64,000 nucleotides of DNA, taken from the NCBI GenBank assembly GCA_024741835.1, contig JAENRP010000136.1:1-64000 (forward strand), in the 5' to 3' direction. The DNA comes from Diplocarpon mali. Taxonomy: Eukaryota > Ascomycota > Leotiomycetes > Helotiales > Drepanopezizaceae. The notes under the pieces are model-generated. The model had not been told where the DNA came from and did not search any database. It saw nothing but the letters and a program-made list of their open reading frames with translations. The position numbers were made by a program, and so were the translations under genes. This document shows, one piece after another, positions 1-11,956 of this stretch; positions within the stretch are counted from its first letter, which is position 1; the number at the start of each line of letters is the position of its first letter.

Positions 1-1850
1 AGCTTAAGATCTCTAATACAAAGCATTTTATACTTATTAATATATATAACCCTTATATTAATAAAATGTTAGAAAAGAGGACATTTATTATAATACTTAT
101 ATAAAAGGCAATTGGGTTCCTTATTATTGCAAAAGTTGTAAGTTAGTCTTCTTCTATTACTATTTCTTTAATACCCTATAGTATTAATATTAGTAAAGTA
201 TTAATTAGGATCAATTTCTCCTTCTTTAGTTAACTATTAAATTCTTATATTAGCTAATTATTCCAAATGATAAAAAGTAGGAGTCTAGTAATAGAAACTA
301 TTAAATTGACTTATAGTAGCCGAGTTTTGCCTATTATTAAATTAGGAAATATGCTATTTTTCTTATAAGAGATTATTAATCCTAGTTTTTAAGCTTTAAA
401 TTTAGAGTTTTATAAATTAGGTCTTAAGTTCCTTAATTCTAAGGTTAGATCTTACTCTTAAATTAAGACTATAAGTAAAAGGTATGACTATTAGGTTCTT
501 CTTTGCCTCTTTTATAACTTCCAAAGCCTTTAAGTGTTCTTAGACCAAGCTCTTAAGGTCTTTAGTATAAAAGGGAATAAGGGCTTTTTCCTACTTTATA
601 GTATTAATAGTTCTTTTATTAAGATCTGATTTTAAAGCAAAGGCTAAGAATTCCTTAAATAAAGCAAAGGTTATAGGGTTTTACTTATTGATTTTAAAAT
701 GCTTAATAATCTTATTTTAAAGGCTAATAGGTAATCTAAGTAAGAAAAGGCGGCCTTTTTTAACTTTACTAAGTATTTTCTAATTAATTAAAGTATTTAA
801 TATATAAGTAAAAGTCTAATAGTAGTTCTTAAGTTCCTTAGGAGTTTAAATGATTAGAATAAATTCCTTTAAGAAAGCTAAAGTATTATAAATCTACTAT
901 TTATTAAATTTATAGAATTCAGACTTAAGAGCTTTAATAAAGAGTTTTTATAAATTATACGTTTTCTATTTAAAGAGGGATTTGATAATATCTTTACTTA
1001 TATAATTATAGTAGCAAAGGAGCTAAGAAATTATATTTACTTATAAAATACTAAAATTATAATAAGTCTCTTTATATTACTTAAGGAAATTAGTAATATT
1101 AGCTCTTATAAAGTAAGAAGTACTAAAAGAACTAAAAAGGGGAAAGTGGCTAATAATAGCCTTAAATATAGCTATTATCATTTTATACTAACTATTTAAG
1201 TTAATAAAATCTATAAGAGGCAAAAGGAAAGCTTTAATATTATAAGATTAATTGCTAAGAAGAGTACTTCGAAATTCAAAAGGGCTTAAAAAACGCTTAA
1301 AATCTAAGTTAATCTTAAAGTAATTANAGATAAGTTTAAAAAGATTCAAATAAAGGGTTAGTAAAAAGTTTAAAATTATTATTATTTTTAGTATTTTCTA
1401 ATATTAATATTAAAAGAGTAAGTGATAGTCTTAAATTATTTAAAGATATCTTTTTATCCTTTTACTTATAAGCTAAGCCTAGGAGTAAAATTCCGGATTC
1501 TATTAAAAGTTTAATTTAAGTTTGCTAAAAGATTCTAAGTAGATATTAAATAGCTAATAAAAGTATTATAACTAATTGTAATAAGATAAGGTTTACTTAA
1601 TTAAGGATTAATTTCTAAGATAAGATTTATATTTAAGATTCTTTTTAGCCTTTAGGCTAATTCCTATTAGTCCTTAGAATAAAGGGGTCTTTAGAGACAA
1701 TTCTAAGGCAAGTTTTAAAGTTCTATTAAATTAAGGTAGCTAAATTATTAAATTCGGATTTTTAAGGAAACTAAGGATATACTTTTAGCTAAAGCTTACG
1801 CTTAGTATTACTTAAATACTCGATTTAAAGTTGCTATTATAGGGTTTATC
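1..1850 (-). pseudogene. Gyp15-1 gag (RIP-inactivated, cut by window edge)
   Basis: This is the capsid/nucleocapsid region of the Gyp15 family on the minus strand. Translation gives the same gag as Gyp15-2 and Gyp15-4, with many TAA/TAG stops. The nucleocapsid zinc-knuckle remnant (N-F-C-N-N-K-E followed by a late Cys) falls at about 50-160. One ambiguous base (n) is at 1327, and one 23-bp palindromic repeat is at 1464-1486. No intact frame remains. The Gag assignment rests on position (first frame after the leader, before protease/RT in the sister copies) and on the zinc knuckle. Confidence 0.75.
1464..1486 (-). repeat. 23-bp palindromic repeat in Gyp15-1 gag
   Basis: This is a mutated copy of the 23-bp near-palindrome, homologous to 2806-2828 in Gyp15-2 and 44687-44709 in Gyp15-4. 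On the gag strand it supplies the R/K-P-S-L-Q-V-like peptide. Confidence 0.7.
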
Positions 1851-2162
1851 AAACTTTTCATACCGGAAAGCCGAAAATTCCGAGAATCTCGGAGTTAAGG
1901 AGAAAAAATAGGGGTTTTTTAAAGCAAAGCCGAAAAGGGAAAATCTAAGGTTATTAATAATTGCTAAATGAAAATCGACAGTTCTAAGTAATTAGGCGAT
2001 TAAAAAGAGAGATATTAATAATTTTCGATACTAATCGAAGTGCTTAAAAGTGGTTTTTAAAGATGTTTTTCAAAAGGCCAGTCTCTTATCTACGAATTAA
2101 AAGATCGATGAGGTTATATAAGGACGGAAATCTCAAGAAATCGGTCCCTGCGTAGGTCACTA
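1851..2162 (-). other. Gyp15-1 untranslated leader
   Basis: This non-coding leader lies between the 5' LTR and gag and is homologous to 44003-44290 and 26641-26976. It includes the segment next to the LTR that should hold the primer-binding site. On the element strand this begins TTAGTGACCTACGCAGGG, conserved among copies. I cannot match it to a tRNA 3' end from memory. Confidence 0.6.
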
Positions 2163-2408
2163 ATATAAAACTAAAGGGAGATAATATAAGAATAGGCCTA
2201 AGGGAAGACCTAAAAACAAGAGGAAGAAGCACTATAAGTAGGCTCTCTTAGACAAAATATTAAGAATAAGTCCTAAGTATAAAGTATATTTAGTACTATA
2301 GCAACACGCGCTGTTTCTATATACAGAAGATGGCCCTTTTATCTTCCTACCGTCCTGCGCCGATTATATGATATATATCATAAGACCTATCTATCTCAGG
2401 TCTCTATA
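2163..2408 (-). repeat. Gyp15-1 5' LTR
   Basis: This 246-bp LTR is the reverse complement of the LTRs at 17351-17596, 43757-44002 and 59269-59514. On the element strand it starts TATAGAGACC and ends near TTTTATA, consistent with TGTA...TACA after RIP. It contains the palindromic ATGATATATATCAT-like core seen in the other copies. Confidence 0.85.
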
Positions 2409-2805
2409 TTAGTATGAAAAGTTTAGCGAACCCTATAATAGCAATCTCAAATAGTAGTAGTTTCGAGTACTTAAGTAATACTAAGCGTAAACTCTAACTG
2501 GAAGTATCTTTTTAAAATCCTTAGAAATCCGAATTTGATAATTCAGCTACTTTAAGATAATAGAACTTTAAAATTTGCTTTAGAATTATCTTTAAAGACC
2601 CCTTTATTCTAAGAACTAATAGGAATTAGCCTAAAGGCTAAGAAGACTTTTATATATAAATCTTATTTTAGAAATTGATCTTTAATTAAATAAACCTTAT
2701 CNATAATTAGTTATAATACTTCTATTAGCTATTTAATATTTATTTAAAATCTTTTAATAAACTTAGATTAAACTTTTAATAGAATTCGAAATTCTACTTT
2801 TAAGC

Positions 2806-2828
2806 CTAGCTTATAAGTAAGAGGATAA
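2806..2828 (+). repeat. 23-bp palindromic repeat, site 1 (gag)
   Basis: It is mutated but aligned over all 23 bp. In frame it reads R/K-P-S-L-Q-V. The counterpart in Gyp15-4 is 44687-44709. Confidence 0.75.
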
Positions 2829-3804
2829 AAAGATATCTTTAAATAACTTAAGACTATTATCTACTTTTTTAATATTAATATTAGAAAATATTAAAAATAA
2901 TAGCAATTTTAAACTTTTTATTAACCCTTTATTTAAATCTTTTCAAATTTGTCTTTATTACTTTAAGATTAACTTAGATTCTAAGTATTCTTTAAGCCCT
3001 TTTGAATTTCGAAGTACTCCTTTTAATAATCAATCTTACAATATTAAAGCTTCCCTTTTACATTTTATAAATCTTATTAACCCAAACGGTTAGTATAAAA
3101 TAATAATAGCCGCATTTAAGGCTATTACTAGCTACTTTCCCCTCCTTAGTTCCTTTAGTACTCCTTACTTTATAAGAGCTAATATTACTAATTTCCTTAA
3201 GTAATATAAGGAAACTTATTATAATTTTAGTATTCTATAAGCAGATATGATTTCTTAGCTCCTTTACTACTATAATTATATAAGTAAAGATATTATTAAA
3301 TCCCTCTTTAAATAGAAAACGTATAATTTATAAAAACTCCTTATTAAAGCTCTTAAGTCTGAATTCTATAAATTTAATAAATAGTAGATTTATAATACTT
3401 TAGCTTTCTTAAAGGAATTTATTCTAATTACTTAGACTCTTAAGGAACTTAAGAACTATTATCAAACTTTTACTTATATATCAAATACCTTAATTAGTTA
3501 GAAAATACTTAGCAAAGTTGAAAGAGGCCGCCTTTTCTTACTTAGATTACCTATTAGCCTTTAAAATAAGATTATTAAGTATTTTAAGATTAATAAGTAA
3601 GACCTTATAACCTTTACCTTATTTAAGGAATTCTTAGCCTTTGCTTTAAAATCAAATCTTAATAAGAGAACTATTAATACTATAGAATAGGAAAAAGCCC
3701 CTACTCCCTTTTATACTAAAGACCTTAAGAGCCTGGTCTAAGAACACTTAAAGGCTTTGGAAGTCATAAAAAAGGCAAAGAAGAACCTAATAATCATACC
3801 TTTT

Positions 3805-3827
3805 ACTCGCAGGCCTAACCTAGGAAT
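3805..3827 (+). repeat. 23-bp palindromic repeat, site 2 (gag)
   Basis: The left arm ACTCGCAGG is intact and the right arm is mutated. In frame it reads F-T-R-R-P-N-L-G-I-R. The counterpart is 45686-45708, which reads C-G-P-D-L-R-V-R. Confidence 0.8.
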
Positions 3828-5720
3828 AAGATCTAACCTTAGAATTAAGGAACTTAAGACTTAATTTGTAAAACTCTAAATCTAAAGCTTAGAAACTAAG
3901 ATTAATAATCTTTTATAAGAAAAATAGCATATTCCCTAATTTAGTAATAAGCAAAACTCAACTACTATAAGCTAACCTAGTAGTTCTTATTACTAAACTC
4001 CTACTTCTTATCATTCGGAATAACTAGCTAATATAAGAACTTAACAGTTGATTAAAAAAGGAGAAATTGATCCTAACTAGCACTTTACTAATATTAATAC
4101 TATAAGGTACTAAGGGAATAGTAATAGAAGAAGACTAACTTGCAACTTTTATAATAATAAGGAACCTAATTACCCTTTATATAAGTATTATAATAATTAT
4201 CCTCTTTTCTATTATTTTATTAATACTAGGGTTATATATATTAATAAGTATAGGATACTTTATATTAAAGATCCTAGGCCAAAAGCTATCCCTATTAAAA
4301 AGTATTAGAATTACTTATAATTATAAACTATTTAAATAATAATATATAGTATAAAATAGGATAAGAATTTAGTCGAACAATAGCGTATTATAAATATAAA
4401 TGCTAAAATTCCAACTTATATATATATAGGTCCAATTAGCAATCTACTTAAAGGAGTTCTTAAGGACCTAGCTTTTAATTAAATAGCTATAGAAGTTAAA
4501 GGCATCTCTATCTTAAGATAGGTTAATAATAATATTTTAACTAATATTAATACTACTTCTATATTTAAGAACCCTTAGAATTCTTAATATCCTTTTAGAT
4601 CTTCTATTCTACTAATACTAATAAAACCAGCTAAAGTCTAGAAATTAGCGTATATAACTTAAGAATCTTAATATAGAGTCCAAATGCTAAAAGATACCTA
4701 ATAGTCTAAAACCGCAATAGATAAAGATAAAGCTAATATAGTAGATAAATTAATTAAAGATATAATAGATAAAGATGGCTTTAAGCTTAAAGATTAAGAA
4801 GTTGAAGTTATTATATAGACCCTTGACCTTAAGCGAAAGAGACAAATGTTAAAATAGGAAAAATTCGTTAATAAATATACTAGTTCAACTATAATAGAGA
4901 AAGCTATAGAGAATATCATAGCTTAGCAAATTAACCTTATATTCAAAGACTTATTTAGTTTAATTAGACGCTTTAATAAAGTGCTAGAAAAGCATATCCT
5001 AATTGCCTTTAAAGATTTAAATAATAATAAGGAAATGGAAATTATAATATAAAAGAACTTTAAAAAGTACTTAGCCTTAATCAAATATCTTTAGATTGCA
5101 GAAAACAAAGGAACCTAAAGGTATTATAATATTATAGTAATAGCCTTAATATCTTAAAATATTAATTGAAATTATTTAGCAATTATAATAAAAAGCCTTA
5201 TTATTATTTATTTAATAGAAGAATCAATTAAAGCAAAGGCTTTAATTAATTATAGTTTAAAAGTTAATATAATAATTAGAAAAGTAGTAGAAATAGCTTA
5301 ATTAATAATTATTAGCCATTAACTCTTTATTTATTCGACTATCTCTAAATTAAAATACAATTTTAATAAATAGGTGAAAAATATAAAGGTTAGAATTAAA
5401 GGGATTATTAATTATACTAACTTTCTAATAATAGAGAATTCTTCAAATGATATTCTTTTAAAAATGCCCTTTATTTTAAAATCTTAGCTAATATTTAACT
5501 ATCCTAGAGATAGTCTTATAAAAGCTAGTCTTTAGAATATAAATCAATCTTTAAAAGGACAAATGGTTATTATAAGAGATATAGCCGAATTCCAAAATAA
5601 GGTTTTAAGAAACGATTAGCTAGCATAAGGGCTAAGCTTAATACTAATAAAGGAAGGCACTTAATAAGAAGTTATAGTAAAAGGAAGGTAAGTTTACTGA
5701 TTTTAGATAATAGCGATTTA

Positions 5721-5743
5721 ACTTATAGTCCTAGATTAGGAAT
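5721..5743 (+). repeat. 23-bp palindromic repeat, site 3 (pol)
   Basis: In frame it reads L-T-Y-S-P-R-L-G-I. The better preserved counterpart at 47602-47624 has ACTCGCAG intact and reads L-T-R-S-L-R-L-R-V. Confidence 0.75.
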
Positions 5744-5882
5744 TAAATTTAGAATTTTGAAAAATGATATAATCGGCGTTTTATTAGATTAATAATTAGG
5801 AAAAAAGAAAAATAAGGTAAAGAAGAGGGTTTGTTTTACAAATTTTAATAATTTACTAATTATTTTAAAAAACCTAAAAACC

Positions 5883-5905
5883 ACTTATAAGCTGGACCTG
5901 CAAGT
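5883..5905 (+). repeat. 23-bp palindromic repeat, site 4 (pol)
   Basis: In frame it reads T-Y-K-L-D-L-Q-V-K. The counterpart is 47765-47787. It lies only 140 bp from site 3, in the spacer between protease and RT. Confidence 0.7.
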
Positions 5906-7849
5906 GAAAAATAATAAAATTACTAATAACATTTCCATTTATATACTTTAAATTAACAACTTAGAAAATCTTTTATTTATTTTTAAAAAGGAAAATTCGG
6001 ACTGTTTTATAAGATTTAATAAAAAAGGAAAGAAGTAAAGAAGCATAGTACTAGCTAATATTCGAACTATATATAAAAGCAAGGCTAATAGAGTATAACT
6101 AATAGATTAAGGAATCTCTAATAGCTTAAAGCCTAAAGGATTAGATGATTAGTTTGAATAAGATAAGAAGCTTTAACTTCTAAAGCTAAGTGGCAAATTT
6201 AATAAGTTTATTATAAGTAGATTTTCTAATAAACCTATTAGATATTAGCTAATAAAAGAACGTTACAATATGCTAAAAATTAGAGATAATTTAATAAAGT
6301 AAGAACGCGAACTACTTTATAAACCCTTAATAAATCAAAAGGACGCTTTAACTTTTGATTAAATAGAACTTGGCCAGATTCGAGAAGAGGTTATGCCTTA
6401 TATTAAGATTAAGATAATACCTTATAAAGCCTAGTAAAAGAAAACATTTAAGGTCTTTAAAGCTCTTTAAGAAAAGGTAATCGAAATATTAAAGGATAGG
6501 CTAAAGCAAGGTATTCTTAAGTTTTATAATAGCCTTTATAAGAATAAATGATTCTTAGTTGCTAAGAAAGAGAAGGGAACTTACAAACTAATAATAGCAG
6601 TAGTAGAGATAAACCAAGTAACTATTAAAAACACTAATATTCCTTTAAATATAAATAAGTTCTTAAATAAATTCGTAGGATTAACCTATAGCTCTCTTAT
6701 TAACTTCTTCTTTAAATATTACCAATTTATTCTTAATATTAAATCAAGAGATATAATAGTAATTCAAACCCCTCTTAAGCTACTTTAAATGATAAGATTA
6801 CCTTAAGAGGCTATAAATTCAATCGCTCAATTTATCTAAGTAATTTATAAGATACTAGTAGATTATATACCTAATATTGCGCTCCCTTATATAAACGATA
6901 TAAGAGTAAAAGGATCAAGATTATTCTATAACTATAAAGAAGTTCTCCTTAGTATATAATAATTTATAATAGAATATATTTAAAACCTAGACTAAGTGCT
7001 TATACAATTCGAAAGGGTAAGAGCAATAGTTAGTCTAAAGTTATAATACTATCTTCTATTAATAGAAATTATTAGTTTTATTACTAATTCTAATAGCCGA
7101 AGTCCTTAAAGGGCTAAAGTACTTAAAATCGATAAATAGAAGAGATATAATAATATAGTAAAAGCTCGCGCATTTATTAGTATTATAGTATACTATCGCA
7201 TTTGGATTAAGGATTTTACTAAAAAGGCAGTACCTATTTACGCCTTATTTCGAAAAGGGGCTAAGTTTTAATAGGAGGAACTTTAAATAAAGGCTATAAA
7301 ACAATTAAAGCAAGCGTTACTTAAAGTGCTATATCTAATTAAAATAGACTATAGAGCCGACGCTAGGCTAATTATACTAATAGTTGATATAAGCTTAATT
7401 AGATAGGGTACTATACTTTAATAAGCTAATAGCTAATAGAAATGATATTTAGCTCACTTTAAAAGCGGTCTTTAGAATCTAATAGAAATAAAATATAATA
7501 CTATTAAATAGGAATGCAAAGGAGCTTTAAAAGCAATAAAAAAGATAAGAAGCGACCTTTATAATACTTACTTCATCTTTAAAATTAATACTAAAGTACT
7601 AATAGAACAACTGAATAAGGCTATAAGCGATCTCCTAAGGGCTTTATTAATAAAATAGATTACTTAAATAAGACTAATAGACTTTGAAGTCAAATACATT
7701 TTAAGAATAAAAAATACTATCGCAGATAGCCTTTTAAAAAGAACTTATCCCTACCCTTCTAATTTAATTAAAGAAGATGAAATAGATATTAATAAGTGGG
7801 TAGAGAATAAAGTTAATAATTTATTAATATATTACCTTAAAGGGACTTG

Positions 7850-7872
7850 ACTCGCAGTCCTAGCCTGCGAGT
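7850..7872 (+). repeat. 23-bp palindromic repeat, site 5 (pol), near-perfect arms
   Basis: ACTCGCAG and CTGCGAGT form perfect 8-bp arms, extended by one base to CCTGCGAGT on the right. It lies between RNase H and integrase. Here the pol frame crosses the repeat in a different phase and gives L-A-V-L-A-C-E instead of the usual T-x-x-P-x-L-x-V. The counterpart is 49732-49754 (mutated). Confidence 0.9.
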
Positions 7873-9284
7873 TAAATAAGAGAATTTTATTACCTAACTA
7901 CTTAGGTAACTTTAAGGAAATCGCAAAATTTTTAATTATATTTAAATAACTAAAGACAATTCCTTTTAAGGATTTTCAAAAGTTTAAAGCTAAAGCTCTA
8001 ATCTATCTAATATAAGGATGGCGATTATTTAAAAGGAGCAATAACTTATTTCTTATATAGCTCTATTTAAATAATAATAAATTGTAAGTTAAGGCTATTT
8101 AAGATATTTATAAAGAGACTGGCTATTAAGGAGCTAAGTCTACTTACTACTAACTTTTAAGAAAATTCTTTTGGAAAGGCTCTTTTAAGGATTATAAAGC
8201 TTTTATAAAGAGTTGCATCCCTTATTAGAAACAAAAACCTGATTATAAGGAGAATCCCTTATTCCTAACCTAACTATTAAGCCTTTTTTATAAAGTCAGT
8301 CTTAATATTATATAAGTATTAATAACCGAAAATAGGATTATATATTTTATTCTAATAAAGGAAGACCTATTAAGATAGCTTAAAGGACGACCTTTAAGAT
8401 TTGCTAACTTTGAATCTATTATAAAGTTCCTTTAGGAAGATGTAGTCTATTATTATAGACTTTTTAATAGACTAACTATTAATAGAGGCCTTGAAAATAA
8501 AAGAGTAATTAAAGCTTTTTTATAAAAATATAGTATTAAATAGGTTCAAATCTTAGCGTATAACTCAAAAGCTAATAGAGTAGTAGAGCGAAGATATTAT
8601 AACATTCTTAATAGGCTATCTAAAGTTACTTATAAAGGATTTAAGAATTAGATAAAATACTTTTATAGAATACTCTTTGCTTATTAAACGACAATTTATA
8701 AACCGACTAAAGTTATACTATTTTTCCTTATTTATAGCAAAGAGGCATAGCTCCCTTTTAAATCCTAATAGCCTATTTAAAGATTATTCAACTATAGTTA
8801 AATTTAGAACCATTCTGATTTGCTAGTAATAAGATACTAATAACTTAAGCTTTAAGATATAGATATTAAGGAAATCATTTTGCAAAAGAAATAATATAAG
8901 GAAAAAGTTAAAAAAGTATAGGCTGCTTTTAAAGTACTTAAAACGCACCCTATTTAAAAAGATAATCTTATCCTAGTCTATAATATTATAAAAAGCATTA
9001 ATATATTAGCAGATACTAAACTTAACTATCGATAGCTTAGCCTATTTAAAGTTAAATCTAAGTAGAAAGAAAAAGGATACTATTCTCTTTAAGAACTTAA
9101 TAGAGTCGATATTAAAAGGACCTTTATAGCTAATCAATTGAAACGCTTTTATTAATGCAATTAGACCTTATTCCCTTTAAAAGACAAATTAGAAATTGAT
9201 ATAACCTCTGAATCTTTTATAAGAACCAATAGTAATATAAGCAATTTTAAACCCTTAAATAAAGACTAAGATTTTTCTAACTTA

Positions 9285-9307
9285 ACTTATAAGCCGGTCT
9301 TATAAGT
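9285..9307 (+). repeat. 23-bp palindromic repeat, site 6 (end of pol)
   Basis: In frame it reads L-T-Y-K-P-V-L-Q-V-K. The counterpart is 51167-51189. Confidence 0.75.
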
Positions 9308-9420
9308 AAAGAATATCAAAATACCTAATTAATTATAACCTTAAGTTATTATTCCTAAAATATCTAAAGAACGCAGATAGGAATACTAAATAATTTCCTA
9401 GCCTATTAATTATCCTACCT

Positions 9421-9701
9421 TCTTATAATTCTTATTTTTACATTTTCGGCAAGGTCGCCTCCTTTATTATTTAAGATATAGATCTTTTAAGATTATTCTA
9501 ATTTCTTGCCTACTTTAACTTAATTTACATTCTTAATATTAACCTTTAATTATAGTATTCCTATTATTTTCCTTAACTAATAAATAAAAAGTCCAATTTC
9601 CTTAATATATATATAGTAAACCTATTATAGCTTATATGCCCTTTTTAATTCTTATATCCTATTAAACTCTCTTATTTATACTTCCTATCTTTTATAAGTA
9701 A
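9421..9701 (+). other. Spacer between pol and ORF2 of Gyp15-2
   Basis: This is about 280 bp of AT-rich, RIP-mutated DNA. Its counterpart is about 51300-51581 in Gyp15-4. I see no convincing reading frame or structural signal. Confidence 0.5.
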
Positions 9702-10547
9702 TATACCTTTAAAGAACTTATAAATGGTTTTATCTACTACGATAGGAATAAATAAATACTAGTTATAAACTTCTTATAGGATAGTAAAGCTATTGCATTA
9801 TTAAAGAGCTTTAAATCGACCTATGCAGCCTTAGGAGATATAGAGTAATAAAAACTCCTTCTAGCTTATGCGAATACTATTAATAACCTTTTAACCTAAG
9901 TGGCCCTTGGAATTCTCTAATTTAATAACTTCTTAATTGAAGAATTAAGACTAAAGGGAATCTTTAAAGAGGAATTCTTAGCTAATGTAAATTAATATAT
10001 TACTTTGGCTAACACTTTTAAAATGGACTAAGATAAAAGAGAAGAATCTATTTAACAATTGGATAATTTAGCTATTAATAAAAGAGGACTCTTATTTTAT
10101 TTACGCTTTTTAATAAATATTAATTCTAATAATAGAAGATAAGTATTATTAAAAATTCTTAAGGAAAATACTCCTACTACTAAAGCTATTCAAATTCTTA
10201 ATTTCTTTATCATTTAAGAAGGAGTAGTAAAATTTTAAAGCAATCGAATTCGCAGTTGCAGATTTATAAGCCTATTTAATATAATACTTATAGCAGCTAA
10301 TAGGATTATAAAAAGATCAAACTAAGCTGCAGATATTACCTTACTTAATAGTACTATTATTAATATGCTAAGGCTTTGCGCTTCTACTTATAGTTTGCTT
10401 ATTTTAAAAGAGAACTGGACTCCTATACTAGGGTTTAGATAAGATTTCTTTAATAATAAAGAAGGGAATTGGTTATTTATAATTAAGCTTGCCTTGAAAT
10501 TCGCTTCTTAGCTTAAAGATATAATAAGTGCTAAACTATATAATTTA

Positions 10548-10570
10548 ACTTGCAGTCTTAGATTAAGAAT
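10548..10570 (+). repeat. 23-bp palindromic repeat, site 7 (ORF2)
   Basis: In frame it reads L-T-C-S-L-R-L-R-I. The counterpart is 52430-52452. Confidence 0.7.
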
Positions 10571-11933
10571 TAAAAGTAAGAATTTTAAAACTAAACCTAA
10601 CCTGCCTTTTATTAAGATAATTCTAGAAACTGCTATTAAACAAACTACCTAAACGCTTAGCGCAGCCTCTTTAGAATTTTTAAAATCTTTAAAGGACTCT
10701 CTTCTAGCTAAACGACCAATTTTAGCTTAACCTTTAAAAAGGATAGATTATTTGATAGCTACCTTAGCTGATTTGCAATTTAAAACCAAAGGATTACGCA
10801 CTTACTTAAACTCCTTCTTTAATAACTTAAAGGAGCTAGTCCTTAACTTCTTTATATTTATATATAACTATTTTAGAAAAAATAATATAAGGGAAGACCT
10901 TATTCCTACTACTTTAAGGATAATTAAAAGAGCTATTAAATAGATTTAATAGCTTATCTTAGATAAGTTCGCCCTTATAAATATTATTTAATTCTTTAAT
11001 AATTATAGAAGTTAAGAGCCTAGTCTCTTAAATGCTAAGTGAGATTATTTTATCTTATAAGAAAGAGAATATAAAGAGGAATCTATTAATTAAGATATTT
11101 GTAATTATAATAATATGACTTAATCGGTTGTTCTTAATCTTAAGCTTAAAGAATAATATAATATTCAAGTATCTTTTATAATAAAAACTCGCTTTTGATA
11201 GTATCTTCTTAGTATAAGAATTAAAGAGAGAAGACTTTGCGACCTTTATATTCGCTCTCTTTCGGTTTACTATAATCTTAATTATAAAGGATTTAATATT
11301 AATAAAACTATTAAATACCTTAAACTTCTTTATATAATAAAAGATATTAATCTTTTTCTAATCTACTTTAATAATTAATTCTTTATCTCTTTAAAGATAT
11401 GCAAATCTAACCTATTAATAATAAAGGCATCTTTAAGTACTGTAAAATTTAAGGCTAATCCTAAAGCCTTAAGGGTATTAAAGCTAATTGAATAGAATAA
11501 TTCCTTCTTTTTAATATTATTAAGTAATAAATAGCAGAAGGAAATAGAAGAGGAAGGGTCAATTATAATGCCTAAACCCTTTAGATACCGCTTCCTAACT
11601 AACAATTTTACTACTAATAATAGTACTTTTATAAGTATATTCCTTTCTATTATAAGATAAGAAGTAGAGATATACCTTTATTACTTCTATCTTATAGATA
11701 ACGCAACCTTTATACCTTCTTATTTTCTTTATAATATGATATTTAGTCTTACTTAATAAGTCCTTTGAATATACTATAGACTCTACCTCTTAGCTATAAT
11801 AGCGAAAAGTAAAAGGGCCTATTAGCTTATCGCTTATCTTAAACCTCTTTAATTAATTGGCCTTAGTCTTTATAATTAAGTTGTTTTAATAAAAAGAGAT
11901 ATAAGTACTATTAATAAAGAAAATCTAATTATT

Positions 11934-11956
11934 ACTTATAGTTCTAAACCGCGAGT
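11934..11956 (+). repeat. 23-bp palindromic repeat, site 8 (ORF2)
   Basis: In frame it reads I-T-Y-S-S-K-P-R-V. The counterpart at 53816-53838 retains the right arm TTGCGAGT. Confidence 0.7.

Larger units (their letters stand above)
1..2408 (-). mobile_element. Gyp15-1: 5' end of a Gyp15 Ty3/Gypsy element
   Basis: Read on the minus strand, this is an LTR (2408-2163), a leader of about 310 bp and a gag region running off the left edge. It is the reverse complement of 43757 to about 46150 in the complete copy Gyp15-4. The next base on the right resumes the plus-strand copy Gyp15-2 at the junction between leader and gag, so I infer that Gyp15-1 inserted into Gyp15-2. TTAGT at 2409-2413 is the probable right-hand target-site duplication; its partner lies outside the window. 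It is heavily RIP-mutated. Confidence 0.85.
2420..4350 (+). pseudogene. Gyp15-2 gag
   Basis: This is the structural protein of the element's virus-like particle. The frame reads through a conserved capsid-like stretch (for example GRLFLLRLPISL near 3520-3560 and LITFTLFKEF near 3605-3635). It ends in a nucleocapsid zinc-knuckle remnant, T-C-N-F-[CY]-N-N-K-E, at about 4138-4200. Stops are nearly all TAA/TAG at former CAA/CAG/TGG. One ambiguous base (n) is at 2702. Two palindromic repeats (2806 and 3805) lie in frame. The start codon cannot be placed because ATG is prone to becoming ATA under RIP. Confidence 0.75.
4350..9420 (+). pseudogene. Gyp15-2 pol: protease, RT, RNase H, integrase
   Basis: This is the Ty3/Gypsy polyprotein remnant. 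The order, by homology to Gyp15-4 and by visible motifs, starts with an aspartic protease near 5230-5530 (active-site remnant A-L-I-N-Y, then I-L-L-K-M-P near the flap). Reverse transcriptase follows at 6440-7060, with FLVAKKEKGTYKLIIA, the Y-I-N-D-I remnant of Y-x-D-D near 6890, and a following thumb. RNase H (about 7300-7760) ends near L-K-R-T-Y-P-Y. Integrase spans 8100-8900 and has a zinc-finger remnant (S-C-I-P-Y-Q-K), IIQVLITENRIIYFILIKED and a late E-x-x-Y-Y-N-I-L. The order RT-RNase H-IN is diagnostic of Gypsy. The catalytic D of RT is changed by RIP, so the copy is dead. Confidence 0.85.

Noticed and set aside
1857..2408. Inverted 250-bp sequences as terminal repeats of a DNA transposon enclosing 2409-17350
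   Set aside because: The same sequences are direct LTRs around Gyp15-4 with a 5-bp duplication. The inverted pair comes from one element inserted into another.
10752..10943. Open frame of 63 codons as a small gene
   Set aside because: It is a RIP-free interval of the long ORF2 frame, not a separate gene.
11375..11605. Minus-strand open frame of 76 codons inside ORF2
   Set aside because: The plus-strand ORF2 frame runs through it and is the one conserved with ORF3. The minus frame has no homologue in the set.
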